Notes: a model not told the origin generated them from the letters alone. 64,000 nt of DNA from Calliphora vicina (GCF_958450345.1 NC_088780.1:60237533-60301532); one strand, 5' to 3'. Positions 1 through 11,295 are shown, numbered from the stretch's first letter. A program made the numbers and translations.

Positions 1-379
1 AGAGATAAAAAAACAATATTTTTTTACTTACTAACATACAACTCAAATATTGTTAAGCTCATTGCAGAGGTATGGCCCTTAATATTTCTCCAAGATCTTC
101 GCATTCATCCTTAATTATATTAAGAGCCTTTAACAAATAAAAAGCAAGTAAGCAGTTACCAGCTGTTATCATACTTACTCTTGCCTGGCGAGTTTTATTC
201 CTGTACTCTTATTTACTGGTACTATTGTATACCGACTTTTTGACATTCTGAACCAAAACAAGTAAGAGTGCTATATTCGGCTATGCCGAATCTTATATAC
301 CCTTCACCTTTGTTGTGGATGCATTATTATTTTTTATAATTAGTATATACATATGTATGTACATTGCCCACTTTCAGCG

Positions 380-760
380 TACAGCATCCTAAATTTATCA
401 AGAACACAAAAAACAACAACAACGCCAAACGAAACAAAACACCAAAAGAAAAAACAAAATACGCAAGGCAATGAAACCAACACACATCCAAACATACGTT
501 TAATTGTATAAAAAACAACAACAACGCCAAAAGAAACAAAATACGCAAAGCATGCACATTCAAACATACGATTTGTTGATTTTTTGTCAAAAAAACCAAC
601 ACACAACCAAACAAACGTTTAGTTGTATAAAAAACAACAACAACGCCAAAAGAAACAAAAAACACAAAAAAAACCAAATACACAAAGCTTGCACACCAAA
701 GCATACGTTTTGTTGTTTTTTTGTCAAAGCATGCAATACATTGTGTTTTTTGATGAAATT
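380..760. repeat. A-rich tandem repeat, about 120-bp unit
   Basis: A segment with GTATAAAAAACAACAACAAC followed by GCCAAAAGAAAC and then a CAAACATACG-type spacer recurs about three times. The same block is present, reversed, in copy B at 33945-34330, so it belongs to this mini-me subfamily rather than to the insertion site. Apparent reading frames through it have biased composition and are not genes. Confidence 0.6.
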
Positions 761-913
761 TTCAGAGGTTGTCTCGGATTTTTGCTCATATCTCCGTTAT
801 TTATGGACGGATTTTGCTGATTTTAAATAGCAAAATTCTCGAAAGTATGTCTGATAGAATTGTTGAAGATTTGGATCCCGGAGATATCTGGGGCCTTCAG
901 AAAATTGATTTCA

Positions 914-1355
<442 letters not shown>

Positions 1356-1490
1356 ATGGCTTAATCGACTCCGCTATCTATAAGGATCCAGAATATATAT
1401 ACTTTATAGGGTCGGAAATGAAAAATGTAGAAATTACAAACGGAATGACAAACTTATATATACCCTTCTCACGAAGCTGAAGGGTATAAA

Positions 1491-2630
1491 AAGTCATTCT
1501 GAACCCAGTTTCAATTTCAAAATTTATTTTTATTCTTTACAACTTTCTTTACACTGTGAAATTATCATGATCTTAACTCTGCGAAATTATCACCTCAACT
1601 TTATTTTTGTGAATGGTAAATACATGTTGTTAATATGTATATCGGGACATAATTTACAGATTTTAAGTTTTCTTTATATATTAAAAAATTAAATTATCTC
1701 CCAAAATGTATATTGGGGACTTATTTCATAATGATTTTTTGGTGTATTATTTCATATGAAATAATCCCGCATTTCAAAATATGAAATAATACCCCAAAAA
1801 ATTAAATAACCCCCCAAAAATCGTTGTTGTTGCTCTCTGTACTAATTTTTGGGGGGTTATTTCATTTTATTTTTGGGGGACTATTTCGTGGGGGGTTATT
1901 TCATGCTGCCACACATTAGGCATATAACTAATTTTGGAGAAATTTTTGGCGTACCACCACGTGATGGGCAATGTTGTATAAGTAATGAAAATCATTTTTT
2001 TAGGTCATTTGGAATCAAAAACATCACGCACCAACACCAATTTCTAAAATAAACCAACACTTTTTTTCTCTGAAAAATTATATAAATAATTTCATATTTT
2101 TTTTGCAAGTGTACAAGGTATACTTCCCTTATTTAAAAATTATCTTTTGAAGTATGTCCGCAGTTATTATTAAAATAATTGAAAATATTTCATGAAAAAC
2201 TTTATTGCGTTTGGTGCGTGAACTTTTTTAACAACTGCGAAAAAATAATACCGTGGTTTTTTATATTTTTTAAAACTCTATACGACTATGCTATGCCAAT
2301 TTGCATATTTGCAAAAATTGTCAATAGTTATATCCCTAATACACATACGGTAAATGTTTTAAAACTGTTTTGAACTGCATTACATTTTGATAAAAGAGTA
2401 ACTGCTGGTATTTATTAGTGCCTAACGAATTCGTTAACGCCATGCAAGTTCTATGAACTATAGGGTATGTAGAATGGGGTTTGGTTGCGCATAGAAACAT
2501 AGTTCTGTTTGTAAGTAAAATGTGCAAATTTTTAAAAATGTGTAAATATGTATGTACGTTTTTAAATGCAAATTTATGAATATTTTCGTGGCTTTACTTA
2601 TATTTTCATACAACACATTCATACATATTT
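1491..2630. other. AT-rich spacer with a G/C-run inverted motif cluster
   Basis: I see no gene here. Between 1715 and 1905 the motif GGGG-TTATTTCAT recurs several times in both orientations, probably the relic of a palindromic element. It includes an 18-bp perfect inverted repeat (AAATAACCCCCCAAAAAT at 1804-1821 against 1845-1862). Short open frames at 1849-2052 and 2179-2373 show no recognisable protein. Confidence 0.5.
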
Positions 2631-2638
2631 ATGTACAT

Positions 2639-2808
2639 TAGGGTGGGTCGTTTTTTATCATAAAAAATCGTATAGCAGAAATGCATTCTACGGAAAATTC
2701 TAAGAAATTTTCCCAAGAAACCATCGGTCTAAAATCAAATCCTATCTTGCGCATTTCGCATCCGTAGATTTTTACTTTTTTATCGTCCATACAATTCGAC
2801 CCGTCCTA
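2639..2808. mobile_element. hAT-type MITE, 170 bp, with 8-bp target duplication
   Basis: The termini are inverted (TAGGGTGGGTCG at the left, CGACCCGTCCTA at the right). They are flanked by a perfect 8-bp duplication ATGTACAT at 2631-2638 and 2809-2816. An 8-bp duplication with TAGGG-type ends is the hAT pattern. There is no coding sequence. A related partial copy lies at 62382-62520, recognised by GAATTCTAAGAAGTTTTGCC there against AAATTCTAAGAAATTTTCCC here. Confidence 0.85.
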
Positions 2809-2819
2809 ATGTACATTAT

Positions 2820-4498
2820 GATAGCCCTGTTTCTTTGGAGCAAAATTAAGAGGACGATGTTCCCAATCAAAATGAAAGTTTAGCTTTTTTAAGGAGAATA
2901 TTTTTCAAAGTATTTGTCCTGGCATCAGTATTTGGTGATCATATAACAATAAGAAAGAAACATATAACAATATTGGTATCATGTGAAAGGTCTTTGAAAA
3001 GTGCGTTCAATGCTGTATCAGAATTCTCATCCAAATCCAAAAATATTCAAAGATTTGTAGTTTTTGGCAATTATTTTTTTAAATTTTGAAATAGACATTT
3101 TTAAATTAATACGTGATATTAATTCACCGACACGATTTTTTGTGTTTTTCAAAATTGCATCTAGTTCGAATTTTATTCGAATTGGTATATAACACTTTGT
3201 AGTTTCACTAGGTTATCGAAAAAACATTTTACTTTAAATAACAAAGCAATATTTCACGCAAAAGATGTCATTAATTTATCATGCTTTCTTTGTGATTAAC
3301 ATTTTCAATGTTGTTGTTTATCGTATGCGATAAATGAAAAACAGTTTTACTACGTAATTAGGGTTTTTAATTTCCCGACCTTTTTTGATTCCCGGGAATC
3401 GGGAAATTTTTTTCTACATTCCCGGGTACCCGGCTATTCCCGAAATATATAATGATACTGTAAATTAGGAATATTATAGCCAAATTTCATAGAAAAACTT
3501 AGTGTTATAAAAATTAAATATCAGAGCTTCGAATTAATTAATAAAATTTGAGCTTAAATAAAAATAAAAATTAATTTAAAATCTTAATCCGTAATTAAAG
3601 AATGTCAGCCTTTCATTCCATAAATCCATTCTTAATATTTAATTTTTTAGATTCATTCAATTAATTAATAACAGAATTTATTCAAACTTTGAATGATTAA
3701 ATTTTTGTTAAATCAAATCATTTACAAAATTAATTGAAAAAATTGTCTTAAGTTTTTGTACTAGATTTGAATTGAAGAAAAATTTAATCATTTAATAAAT
3801 TTTTGAAGCTATTTTGTTATGGATTTTAAGAAGAAATTTAAAGAAATTAGAATGATTCAATAAGAAATAAATTCTATAAATAATGTTTTAAAATTTTTAA
3901 ATTTTCGTACGAAAAATCCCAAATAAATAATAATAATAAGTGGTCTATTATTGTCGAAATATAAGCAAAAAACTATAAAAAACTTTTAACTGTTTTTTTG
4001 GTGAAAAAAAAATAGAGTTCTAACTTGTTTTCTATGTATTTTTGTCAGTTATTAATTTCCGGGATTCCCGACTAAAAATCCCGGGAATCGGGTACTGAAA
4101 AATTGGCAAAACTCCCGGGAAATTTGAACCGGGAATTCCCGGGATAAAAACCCTATACGTAATACAAATTCAAATAAAATTTTAACTAAATTGAATTTCG
4201 AAAAACAAAAAAACCGATTTCGGTAAAATTATATAATAATTATACATGTGTATGTATGTACAAAAAATTACAAAAGTCAGAATATACCATTATTTCAATT
4301 ATGGCATTAAAAGCGAATTTCAAAAACATATGTGTCCATTGCGAGAAATATGAAAAAAATCATAAAAACGAAAGGACCTTTTTGTCCTTTCACCGAATAA
4401 TGAAATTAAGGCAAACGTTTTTAAAAACATGAATTACAATGAATTAAACTTTTATTTTAGTTGAGAATGTCCACAACATTTTTTTGTGGGCTATCCTA
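2820..4498. mobile_element. degenerate palindromic hAT-like element, interrupted
   Basis: The left part (GGTATCATGTGAAAGGTCTT near 2976, and a TCCTGGCATCAGTATTTGG segment) and the right part (AAAGGACCTTTTTGTCCTTT at 4371-4390) match the arms of the better preserved palindromic element at 24924-26082. The outer ends read GATAGCCC and GGGCTATC. A separate hAT MITE (3359-4154) sits near its centre, so this copy was already present when that one arrived. The target duplication is unclear. Confidence 0.55.
3359..4154. mobile_element. hAT-type non-autonomous element with CCCGGGAAT-rich ends
   Basis: The ends are TAGGGTTTTTAATTTCCCG and its inverted counterpart CCCGGGATAAAAACCCTA. They are flanked by a perfect 8-bp duplication TACGTAAT (3351-3358 and 4155-4162). 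Subterminal regions are rich in CCCGGGAATCGGG-type motifs at both ends, while the interior is extremely AT-rich and non-coding. A relative with the same motif style lies at 49826-50922. Confidence 0.88.
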
Positions 4499-4829
4499 AT
4501 TATATGCAAACTGGAATCAATTTGACAAACATACGGAAGTACAAAATATTTACTTGAATTCTTTTCGATTAACATAGAGGGAAACAAATTGTTTATTACT
4601 TATACATATTGTACAATACACGAACGCATTCCATACGTTTTGATTTCAATTTATATTTAAACCATTTTGAACCACATAATTTTCAATACAGCGGCTTTCC
4701 ATCCTTATTTAGTTTTATCCAATAAAATAATGACAAATCAATATTACTTCGCATAATATCGATTTTTTAAAATGAAACAGAATGGTTGACATCAAAATTA
4801 CTTTTATTAAGAGCTTCCTATCTTTAAAT

Positions 4830-5251
4830 TTAAATACAACAAAGTGTGTGTGAGATATAATCTACATTTTGTATTCGTTTGAAAGGCCTATCCATACCAT
4901 TGTGTATGGACTTTAACATAGTACAAATATCCGACTCTGCTTTAATGGGATGTGCGCAACCGTAATGTCCAATTTTCCATGACTCTTGCGAATAAATCAG
5001 TGTTATGTTGACTTTGAGGGCCACTATGGCTTGTGGATTATTCGCTTAGATATGCGATAAATGCTTACCTCGCACGATCTCGGTGTCCAGTTCACATGAC
5101 CTCCACATGAGATGACCTTGTCCTCAAATCTCTTAGCAGAATGTCCAATGTAACATGATTGTGTTGGGCTGAAAATAAGTTTTGCCAAAACACATGGAAT
5201 ACGTATAAATAACACTACTGACAGCCACTTGGTAGTACAAGACCAACGCAT
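4830..5251 (-). pseudogene. Cys-rich two-exon remnant, unknown protein
   Basis: On the minus strand an ATG at 5251 opens a frame. A hydrophobic segment (WLSVVLFIRIPCVLA) is followed by a Cys-containing stretch with CYIGHSAKRFEDK and GGHVNWTPRSCE. The frame runs directly into GTAAGC at 5068, and a 45-bp segment ends in CATAG at 5024. Beyond that a second frame (ITLIYSQESWKIGHYGCAHP) continues to about 4832. Layout and composition look like a small secreted Cys-rich protein, but the two frames cannot be joined in phase through this intron. Either an indel has killed it or the true splice site differs. I do not recognise the family. Single von Willebrand C-type proteins were considered, but the cysteine spacing did not fit. 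Confidence 0.35.
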
Positions 5252-5289
5252 TAAATCTGTTAAATCCTTCTTTTATCTAGGATGCATGA

Positions 5290-5580
5290 TGTGGATAGAT
5301 GGAGTAGTGGAAGAAGACGTGTCACTCTGACTAAATAAGGGAAGGTCAGCTTTTGGTCGGTTAAATAAAACGTAGAGATCCCCCCAAATTTCGAAAAATA
5401 CAAAGATCTGTATTTTCAATGCCTGTATGAAATTCACACTGCTGAAGACTGCAAGTTTTCATATACAAATGTTTGCGCATAATATGCCGCATATTTTGGC
5501 CTAACATTGAACTCTGGCGACTAACAAACGAAGACCCCATAATTCTCCATATAGCAAGACTAAAGTGGAAATGACAGCAT
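5290..5580 (+). pseudogene. decayed LINE reverse transcriptase C-terminal fragment
   Basis: With stops at two places, the plus frame reads SAFGRLNKT, then RSPQISKNTKICIFNAC. A second piece near 5511-5565 reads LWRLTNEDPIILHIARLKWK. This is the pattern seen after the reverse transcriptase core in RTE-like insect LINEs (an alanine-phenylalanine-GRLNKIWRS segment, then an ELWRRT segment). It is truncated at both ends and clearly dead. The clade assignment is from memory. From 5581 to about 6000 I see no further recognisable feature. Confidence 0.55.
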
Positions 5581-6001
5581 CACAAGGACTGCAGTCGCCC
5601 TAAAAACAGTCAAACAAGAATTTAATATCCAAAACAAATCGTTTGAGGAAATAAAAGTTGTATGTAATGATAGAACAAGTTGTAATTTTCTTGTAAAAGC
5701 CCTATGTTCCCAAGTGGAATGAATAAAGGAAAAAAGTATCCGTCCATGCTGATTTGGCAAAACAAAGTGAATAAATTGCAGCTAATTTGACAGCTTCAAA
5801 AATATGGTCGCCATCAAGTGACAGAGTTCGGAAGTTCCTATTGAAAGACCCTTGATATGGAAAAACATAGACTTAGGGTGAACGCCATATTATTATCTTC
5901 AATATTGTTTTGCATAATATGGGATTTTATAACACATATAAGACATCGGTCAAAATATGTTTTATATGCATATAAGCCCAAATTATGAATTTCGATAAAA
6001 A

Positions 6002-7745
6002 ATTTTCCGAATGAGACCAACGGGAAATGAAAGTAGATAATTAGTATACCAAAACCCCCAAAGGGTTTTTAAAAGTTAGCGAATAACTTGCCTTTAAAGT
6101 TCAGCTTTTTTTAGTAAAAATTTTTCATATATATTTTATGAATAATCTATTGAAGTAAGTCAATATTTATATAAAGTAATTTTAGTTGAATGTTCTAGTC
6201 AAATGATCCCATTTTGATTACACAAACCAAGCTAGACTGCATTATTGCAAAGCTTGGACTTTCACAACATAAGTCCGAAGAACTGGCTAGATTTTTAAAT
6301 TCAAATAATCTCTTGGCCCCTGGAACCAAAATATCAGCCTACAGACATCGCCAAGCAACACTGCAAGAAAGTTTTTTTGCTAATAACGAGCAAACATCTG
6401 CTTACTGCAAGGATGTGGACAAACTAATGAGCCAAATGGACATTGGTTACAATGCAGCTGAGTGGAGACTTTTTATTGATAGCTCCAAAACAAGTTTAAA
6501 AGCAGTGTTGCTCCATCAAACAAACTCAAAACCATCGGTACCAATTGCCTATAGTGTAGAAACGAAAGAGACTTATGACTCATTAAAAACTATTCTTCAA
6601 GAAGTAGACTACAATAAACATCAATGGAAAATATGCTGTGACTTGAAGTGGATTGCAATCTGGATACATTAAATACATGTGCTTTCTATGTGACTGGGAC
6701 TCCAGATATAAGGGTGATCAATATGCAAATCATGAATGGAAGAGTAGGGAATTAAGCAAACATGCGAATGCCAACGTCATTGAAGATCCCCTGGTACCTC
6801 AAGACAAAGTTTTATTACCACCATTACATATAAAACTCGTTATAGTAAAAAGTTTTCTGAAAACTGTGGTTAAGAGGGATGAAGTTTACACTACTTTAGC
6901 AATAATTTTCCCCCGTCTCACTGAAAGTAAATTAAAAGAAGGTAAAACATTTAAAATAAGTATATTTTTCTTGATTAAAATATATATTTTTTTTTATAAC
7001 TTTTCTTCCTTTGGGTGTTGTGAATGGTCCAGACATTCGGAAGCTGGTGAAAAATCAGGAATTTGATAATATTTTAAATAAAAACGAATTAATTGCTTGG
7101 CAATCAATCAAAGAGGTTATTTGCGGGTTGTTGGGTAAAAATAGGTCTGACAGCTATCAGAGATATGTTAACGCAATGATGAATGCTTTTTCTAAAATAG
7201 GCGTTAATATGTCGCTCAAAATTCTACCTACATCATCATCTAGACTACTTCGGTCAGCAACTAGCGACCGAATCAGATGAACAAGGTGAACAGTACCACC
7301 AAATTGCAATGTCATTTGAAATGAGGTAATTTTTAATATACATATATTTTTTCCCAATACATTTTAACACAAATTTTGCAGATATCGAGGAAAAAAGTCT
7401 CCTGATGCTGTATTAGCGGAAATTTGTTGGTGGAGCAAGAACTTGCATTACGATGATGAAGGAGAAGAAAACATAGGAAGTGAACTACAAAATTTGTCTA
7501 CATCAAATTCTGGTTCTACAGAGCATCCACCAGAGCAGAAAAGACCTCGAACTATATAATGTAGTTCATTTTTATATAAACTATGTAAAAAAAATACAAA
7601 TTAAATATATATGAAAAATTTTTACTCAAAAAAGCTGAACTTTAAGGCGCATAACTTTAAAATACGAGCTAACTTTTTAAAACCCTTTAGGGGTTTTGGT
7701 CTACTGATGTTCTACTATCACTTCCCGTTGGTCTAATTCGGGAAA
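6002..7745 (+). mobile_element. TIR DNA transposon carrying a broken multi-exon gene
   Basis: The left end (TTTTCCGAATGAGACCAACG from 6003, then CCAAAACCCCCAAAGGGTTT) is repeated in inverse at 7632-7745 (AAACCCTTTAGGGGTTTTGG, then CGTTGGTCTAATTCGG). That gives diverged terminal inverted repeats of about 100 bp. The interior is the gene-like region 6200-7559. The exact outer border and target duplication are not clear because similarity fades beyond the TCCGAAT motif. The right end abuts a LINE fragment. Confidence 0.7.
6200..7559 (+). pseudogene. transposon-encoded multi-exon protein, inactivated
   Basis: Three exons can be followed. Exon a (about 6200-6941, after TTCTAG) encodes KLGLSQHKSEELARFL, then EWRLFIDSSKTSLKAVLLH, then WKICCDLK. 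A small deletion near 6650 shifts the frame, which resumes at LQSGYIKYMCFLCDWDSR and PLVPQDKVLLPPLHIKL. The 73-bp intron 6942-7014 starts GTAAAA but ends GG instead of AG. Exon b (7015-7325) encodes NGPDIRKLVKNQEFDNIL and NMSLKI, with one more frame slip near 7225 before HHHLDYF and EQYHQIAMSFEMR. Intron 7326-7381 (GTAATT to GCAG) is in phase with exon c (7382-7559), RYRGKKSPDAVLAEICWW, ending at TAA. I recall a widespread invertebrate protein of this pattern (EWRLFIDSSK, QSGYTKYCCFLCLWDSR, DISxMExRYxGKW), probably a transposase, but I cannot name the superfamily. Confidence 0.7.
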
Positions 7746-7786
7746 GATTTAATGACCCGAAATTGTGCATCAAAATCAAAGTGTTA

Positions 7787-8545
7787 TTAAAATATTATAA
7801 CTTTCTTTGTTGATAAAGAGTCTTTTGCAAGTTGATTTGCTTTTTCGTTTCCCATAATGTTCTGGTGGCTAGGAATCCACAGAAAATTAATTTTATGCTC
7901 AGAAATGGATGTGATCGATTTTCTTATCTGTTGTATTATCATGTTGTTACTAAAAATATCCTGTAAACCCTGTAACGCACTCTTACTATCAGATATGATA
8001 AGTGTTCTTGATTTAGTGTTGTCTAGATTATTCACGCAGGTTTTGATCGCAAATAATTCGCTTGTATAAACTGATGAGTGGTCATGAATACGTTTTGATA
8101 TGATACTACTTTCATCGTACACTGCAAATCCAGCTTTTTCATTAATTACAGAGCCATCTGTAAATATCTTTGAGTAGTTAAGATATTTTGTATTAATTGT
8201 TTCCAAAAATTTTTTTGAATTTCTATCTGGGACATTTCCCTTTTGTTTGTGTATGCAAGTGAAAAATCGACATTGAAATTTGAGTAGCACCATGGGGCAA
8301 TACTCGAAATTGTCGGGTTCTCAATATTGTTAATGTTAACGTTGTATTTAAGATTGACTTTTTTAAGTTCTTCAACTGCTTTTATGTAGAGGGGTTTTGG
8401 GTTTCTAGATTGCAATTGGTTTATTTTTATAATATCAGAAATGTTTCTATATAATGGGTGATTTTGTAAGGAGTATATTTTTAAAATGTAATTGAGCAGA
8501 CATCTTGATCTTCTTAGGTGTAGAGGTGGGCATGCAGCTAAAATT
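7787..8545 (-). pseudogene. LINE fragment: RT thumb to RNase H domain
   Basis: Going down the minus strand the frames read CPPLHLRRSRCLLNYILK (8540-8480), then EELKKVNLKYNVNINNIENP. After a frame shift near 8235 comes the RNase H domain: IFTDGSVINEKAGFAVYDE (catalytic Asp), YTSELFAIKTCVNNL (Glu), LIISDSKSALQGL (Asp) and INFLWIPSHQNIMGNEKAN (His/Asn motif). RNase H after the reverse transcriptase is typical of I-like and LOA-like LINEs and absent from jockey. The upstream reverse transcriptase and endonuclease are missing, and the frameshift makes it non-functional. Confidence 0.8.
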
Positions 8546-9017
8546 TGGAGACTTTTTTTTCAATTACGAAAATTATCTATTCAATAATTTTTGTATTTAA
8601 AATTCAACCAATAAGGAAAATTGTATATTCAATTGTCAAAATTATCCAATTCAATATCAAATATCAGAAAATTTGGTTTTTGAGCACATGAATACTTGAT
8701 TCAATTATGAAATAATTGAAACCAGTAGCACGTTTCTGTATTTATCGAATCGAAAAACTTTCCGCATGAAACGATTGAATTGCAACAAAAACAGAGAAAA
8801 TGAAACAAAATATGTTTTTTCTCTCACAAGTGTGTCTGTATCTTGAGTTTGCGAGAATTATCTGTCATTTGAATAATTTTCCAGCAATTATTGGAATGAT
8901 GTGAGAAAAACTGTTTCTGTAACAATATTTTGCAAAAAGTTTCTCACAAGAACTGTCAAAACAAGTCACATTTGAAATTGGTGTGAGAAAAACAAAATTT
9001 TAAAAAATATAGATATT

Positions 9018-9539
9018 CCCAGCAAAAACTTTACTTACAAATAAGCCGAAAAATAAGGGGAATTTGACGATTCGACTACTTATGTTTCTACTGAAAGAAG
9101 TCATTATTTTTGTTCGCGATGTCCCAAAAGTAATCCTTTATATTTTGGCCGGAAATAAGTTGTTATGTTAGTAGAGTTATTTATAGAATTTTGTATTTGC
9201 AAACAAAAAATAAAAAAAAATAAGTCGCAGCCAAGAGTCGAACCATCAACCATCCGTTTGCTAGTCTGTTGTTGTACTCACTACACCACTGCTTAGTTAT
9301 TTAATTGTGCGTCAAATAATGTTTTTCACACAGTAATGCAATATTCTTTTCTGTTTTTCGAAAAATAAACATGCAATAAAAAAATGGGCAAATTGAAAAA
9401 AAGTAACAGTTTTTTTGTTTTGTTTGTTTATTTTATAGTAAAGTCTAAAAAACAAAAACAGTATACTTAAAAAGTAAGTTATTAAAAAAGACATTACTTA
9501 AGTAGCAATTGTAGCTTTGTAAGCGAAGTTTTTGCTGGG
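9018..9539. mobile_element. non-autonomous element with CCCAGCAAAAACTT ends
   Basis: The left end CCCAGCAAAAACTTTACTTA is mirrored at the right by AAGCGAAGTTTTTGCTGGG. The length is about 520 bp. It contains a tRNA-like stretch on the minus strand (9225-9292). The same terminal motif bounds a much larger element at 11594-14342. No clear target duplication was found, so the superfamily is left open. Confidence 0.55.
9225..9292 (-). other. tRNA-like sequence (tRNA-derived relic)
   Basis: Read from 9292 down, the strand begins GCAGTGGTGTAGTGAGTACA, which resembles a tRNA start with a degenerate A box. It has GATGGTTCGACTCTTGGCTG near its end, resembling the B box (GGTTCGANTC) and T arm. The terminal GCAG and CTGC can pair. 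The anticodon stem does not form well by eye, so a functional tRNA is unlikely; a tRNA-derived SINE piece or mutated tRNA captured by the element is more plausible. Confidence 0.4.
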
Positions 9540-10031
9540 TTTTTAACTTCGTATGTATAAATATGGAACCCAAATCAGCCGAAAATGTAAGTAGCACAGA
9601 GTTTGAATAAAATAATTATATATACCCATGTAAGTACAAAAAATGTGTTTTTAAATTCAGCAGTTTTAAGAGCCACACTTTACTTTTTGTTTTATATTTA
9701 AATGATGACAATCAATAAAACACAATTGTTATATTTTTGGCATTTTAAATTTTTTAAGCCTTTCACACATTTTTTAGCCTTTCAACTGGTTTGATAATTT
9801 TGTCAATTGAATATACAATTTTCGTTATTGGTTGAATTTTAAATACAGAAATTATTGAATAGATAATTTTCGTAATTGAAAACACAAAAAATAACAAAGA
9901 TGTGTTTTCAATTACGAAAATTATATATTCATATATTCGAAGAAACCGAAAACCGGTTTCTAAAAAATATCGAAGAATCGATCACCCTAATACGTACATG
10001 CGTATGTGTTGTATTTAGGGTGTTGTATATA

Positions 10032-10269
10032 GGCCCTAATTTTGTAAATCACATCACAAAGTGATATTTCAAAAATTTTAAAAATTTGTTTTTGTTTTAT
10101 ATACAAATTCATAACAGAACAAACGCACCAAAATTCAAGCGTTGATTTGCCTTTCATAATTTGAAAATTTTGTATATAAAACACAAACAAATTTTTAAAA
10201 TTTTTGAAATTTAGATTTTGCTTTCCATATAACTATCACTTTGGTGTCGTGATTTCCAAAATTAGGGCC
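10032..10269. mobile_element. MITE, 238 bp, GGCCCTAATTTTG ends
   Basis: Ends GGCCCTAATTTTGTAAATCA and the inverted TGATTTCCAAAATTAGGGCC flank nearly mirror-image arms, with AAATTTGTTTTTG opposed to CAAACAAATTT. The 3-bp ATA on both sides (10029-10031 and 10270-10272) could be a target duplication of the PIF/Harbinger kind. It is non-coding. Confidence 0.7.
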
Positions 10270-10498
10270 ATAATAAAATAAATAATAATAACACAATATT
10301 TCTGTTATTTAAATTACAATGTGAGCATGAAAAATTCAATTCTTTTTGACAGCATTAAATTACCGTGAAAACTATTTATTTTCGAATAAAAATGTATGAA
10401 ATAATTCAGGTAACATATAATTGTTACTCTTAACTAATTTTCACAAATCGAAATCTATGAATTATTTAGCTAAAATAAGTAATAAGGCTATATGTGCC

Positions 10499-10527
10499 GA
10501 ATCATAACCATACTATGGTTATGATTC
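10499..10527. repeat. perfect 14-bp-stem hairpin
   Basis: GAATCATAACCATA is followed by one base and its exact inverse TATGGTTATGATTC. GTGCCGAATC at 10494-10503 is also repeated in inverse at 11246-11256 (GATTCGGCAC). That suggests an outer element whose middle was invaded by the palindrome at 10611-11244. Confidence 0.75.
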
Positions 10528-10610
10528 GCAAGACAACATTTTGTAGAAAAATGTCTTACTTCAAATTTTGATGCTCTGTTAATTTATGACGACGCATTCG
10601 TACTGTTGCA

Positions 10611-11244
10611 CAGTGGTATAGAAAAAAATAGATGGAAATAAATATGTAACTTGTAAACGGTAAGTCCGATTTGAATGAAATTTCACCCACACAAAGAGGA
10701 ATTGTTGTCGAGTTTAAGTCTTGAACTTATACCTCATGGGCCCATCAGGGCCGCGACCAAGGGTCCTCAAAGTAGGACACCCTGGGTATGTTAAATTTTT
10801 AAAACAATCTTATTTCCCCGATTGTGATCCGATTTCAAAAAAATTACACATAGAATCTCCTCATCGAGTACTCGTTGCAGAGAATTTACCTAACATAGAA
10901 ATTCATAAAAAGTATGTTTGCCTACAAACAACATTTTTATGAATGTAAATAACAGTGCTAGGTAAATTCTCTGCGAGTTAAGTTTTCTCTAATTAATTTG
11001 CCAACGATGTACTCGACAAGAAGATTCTATACATGTATTTTTTTTTGAAATCGGAACAGAAACGAAGAAATAGGATCGTTTTTAAATTTGAACTAACCCG
11101 AGGTCTCCTACTTTGGGGACACCTGGTGGGCCCAAGAGGTCCAAATTCGACAACACTTCCTCTTTGTGCATGTCAAATTTCATTCAAATCAGACTAGCCG
11201 TTTAGAGTTACATATTTATTTCCCTCTTTTTTTTTATACCACTG
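10611..11244. mobile_element. palindromic MITE with CAGTGGTATA ends
   Basis: The left arm holds CAGTGGTATAGAAAAAAATA, CACACAAAGAGGAATTG, GTCCTCAAAGTAGGACACC, GAATCTCC-TCGAGTACTCG and GAGAATTTACCTA. The right arm repeats these in inverse order (TAGGTAAATTCTCTGCGAG, CTCCTACTTTGGGGACACC, CACTTCCTCTTTGTG, TTTTTTATACCACTG). Total length is about 634 bp. CAGTGG ends recall Tc1/mariner-type MITEs, but no TA duplication flanks this copy. Confidence 0.75.
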
Positions 11245-11295
11245 TGATTCGGCACATAGCAGCCACATAAAAGCTTATAATTTACACTGGCTGAT

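Larger units (their letters stand above)
8558..9884. mobile_element. inverted-repeat element with 80-100-bp ends
   Basis: TTCAATTACGAAAATTATCT near 8559, followed by ATTCAACCAATAAGG and AATTGTATATTCAATTGTC, is mirrored by GACAATTGAA-type sequence at 9800-9884 (ATTGAATAGATAATTTTCG, then TAATTGAAAACAC). It has no coding frame. It is interrupted by the element at 9018-9539. The LINE fragment ends right beside its left end. A further short copy of the terminal motif occurs at 9905-9930. Confidence 0.65.

Noticed and set aside
4830..5251. Assignment to single von Willebrand factor C (Vago-like) proteins
   Set aside because: Cysteine order is superficially similar, but the spacing and the terminal CC motif do not fit, and the frames do not join.
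10611..11244. Frame at 10721-10942 containing GPSGPRPRVLKVGHPGY
   Set aside because: It falls within one arm of a palindromic MITE, with no counterpart in known proteins.
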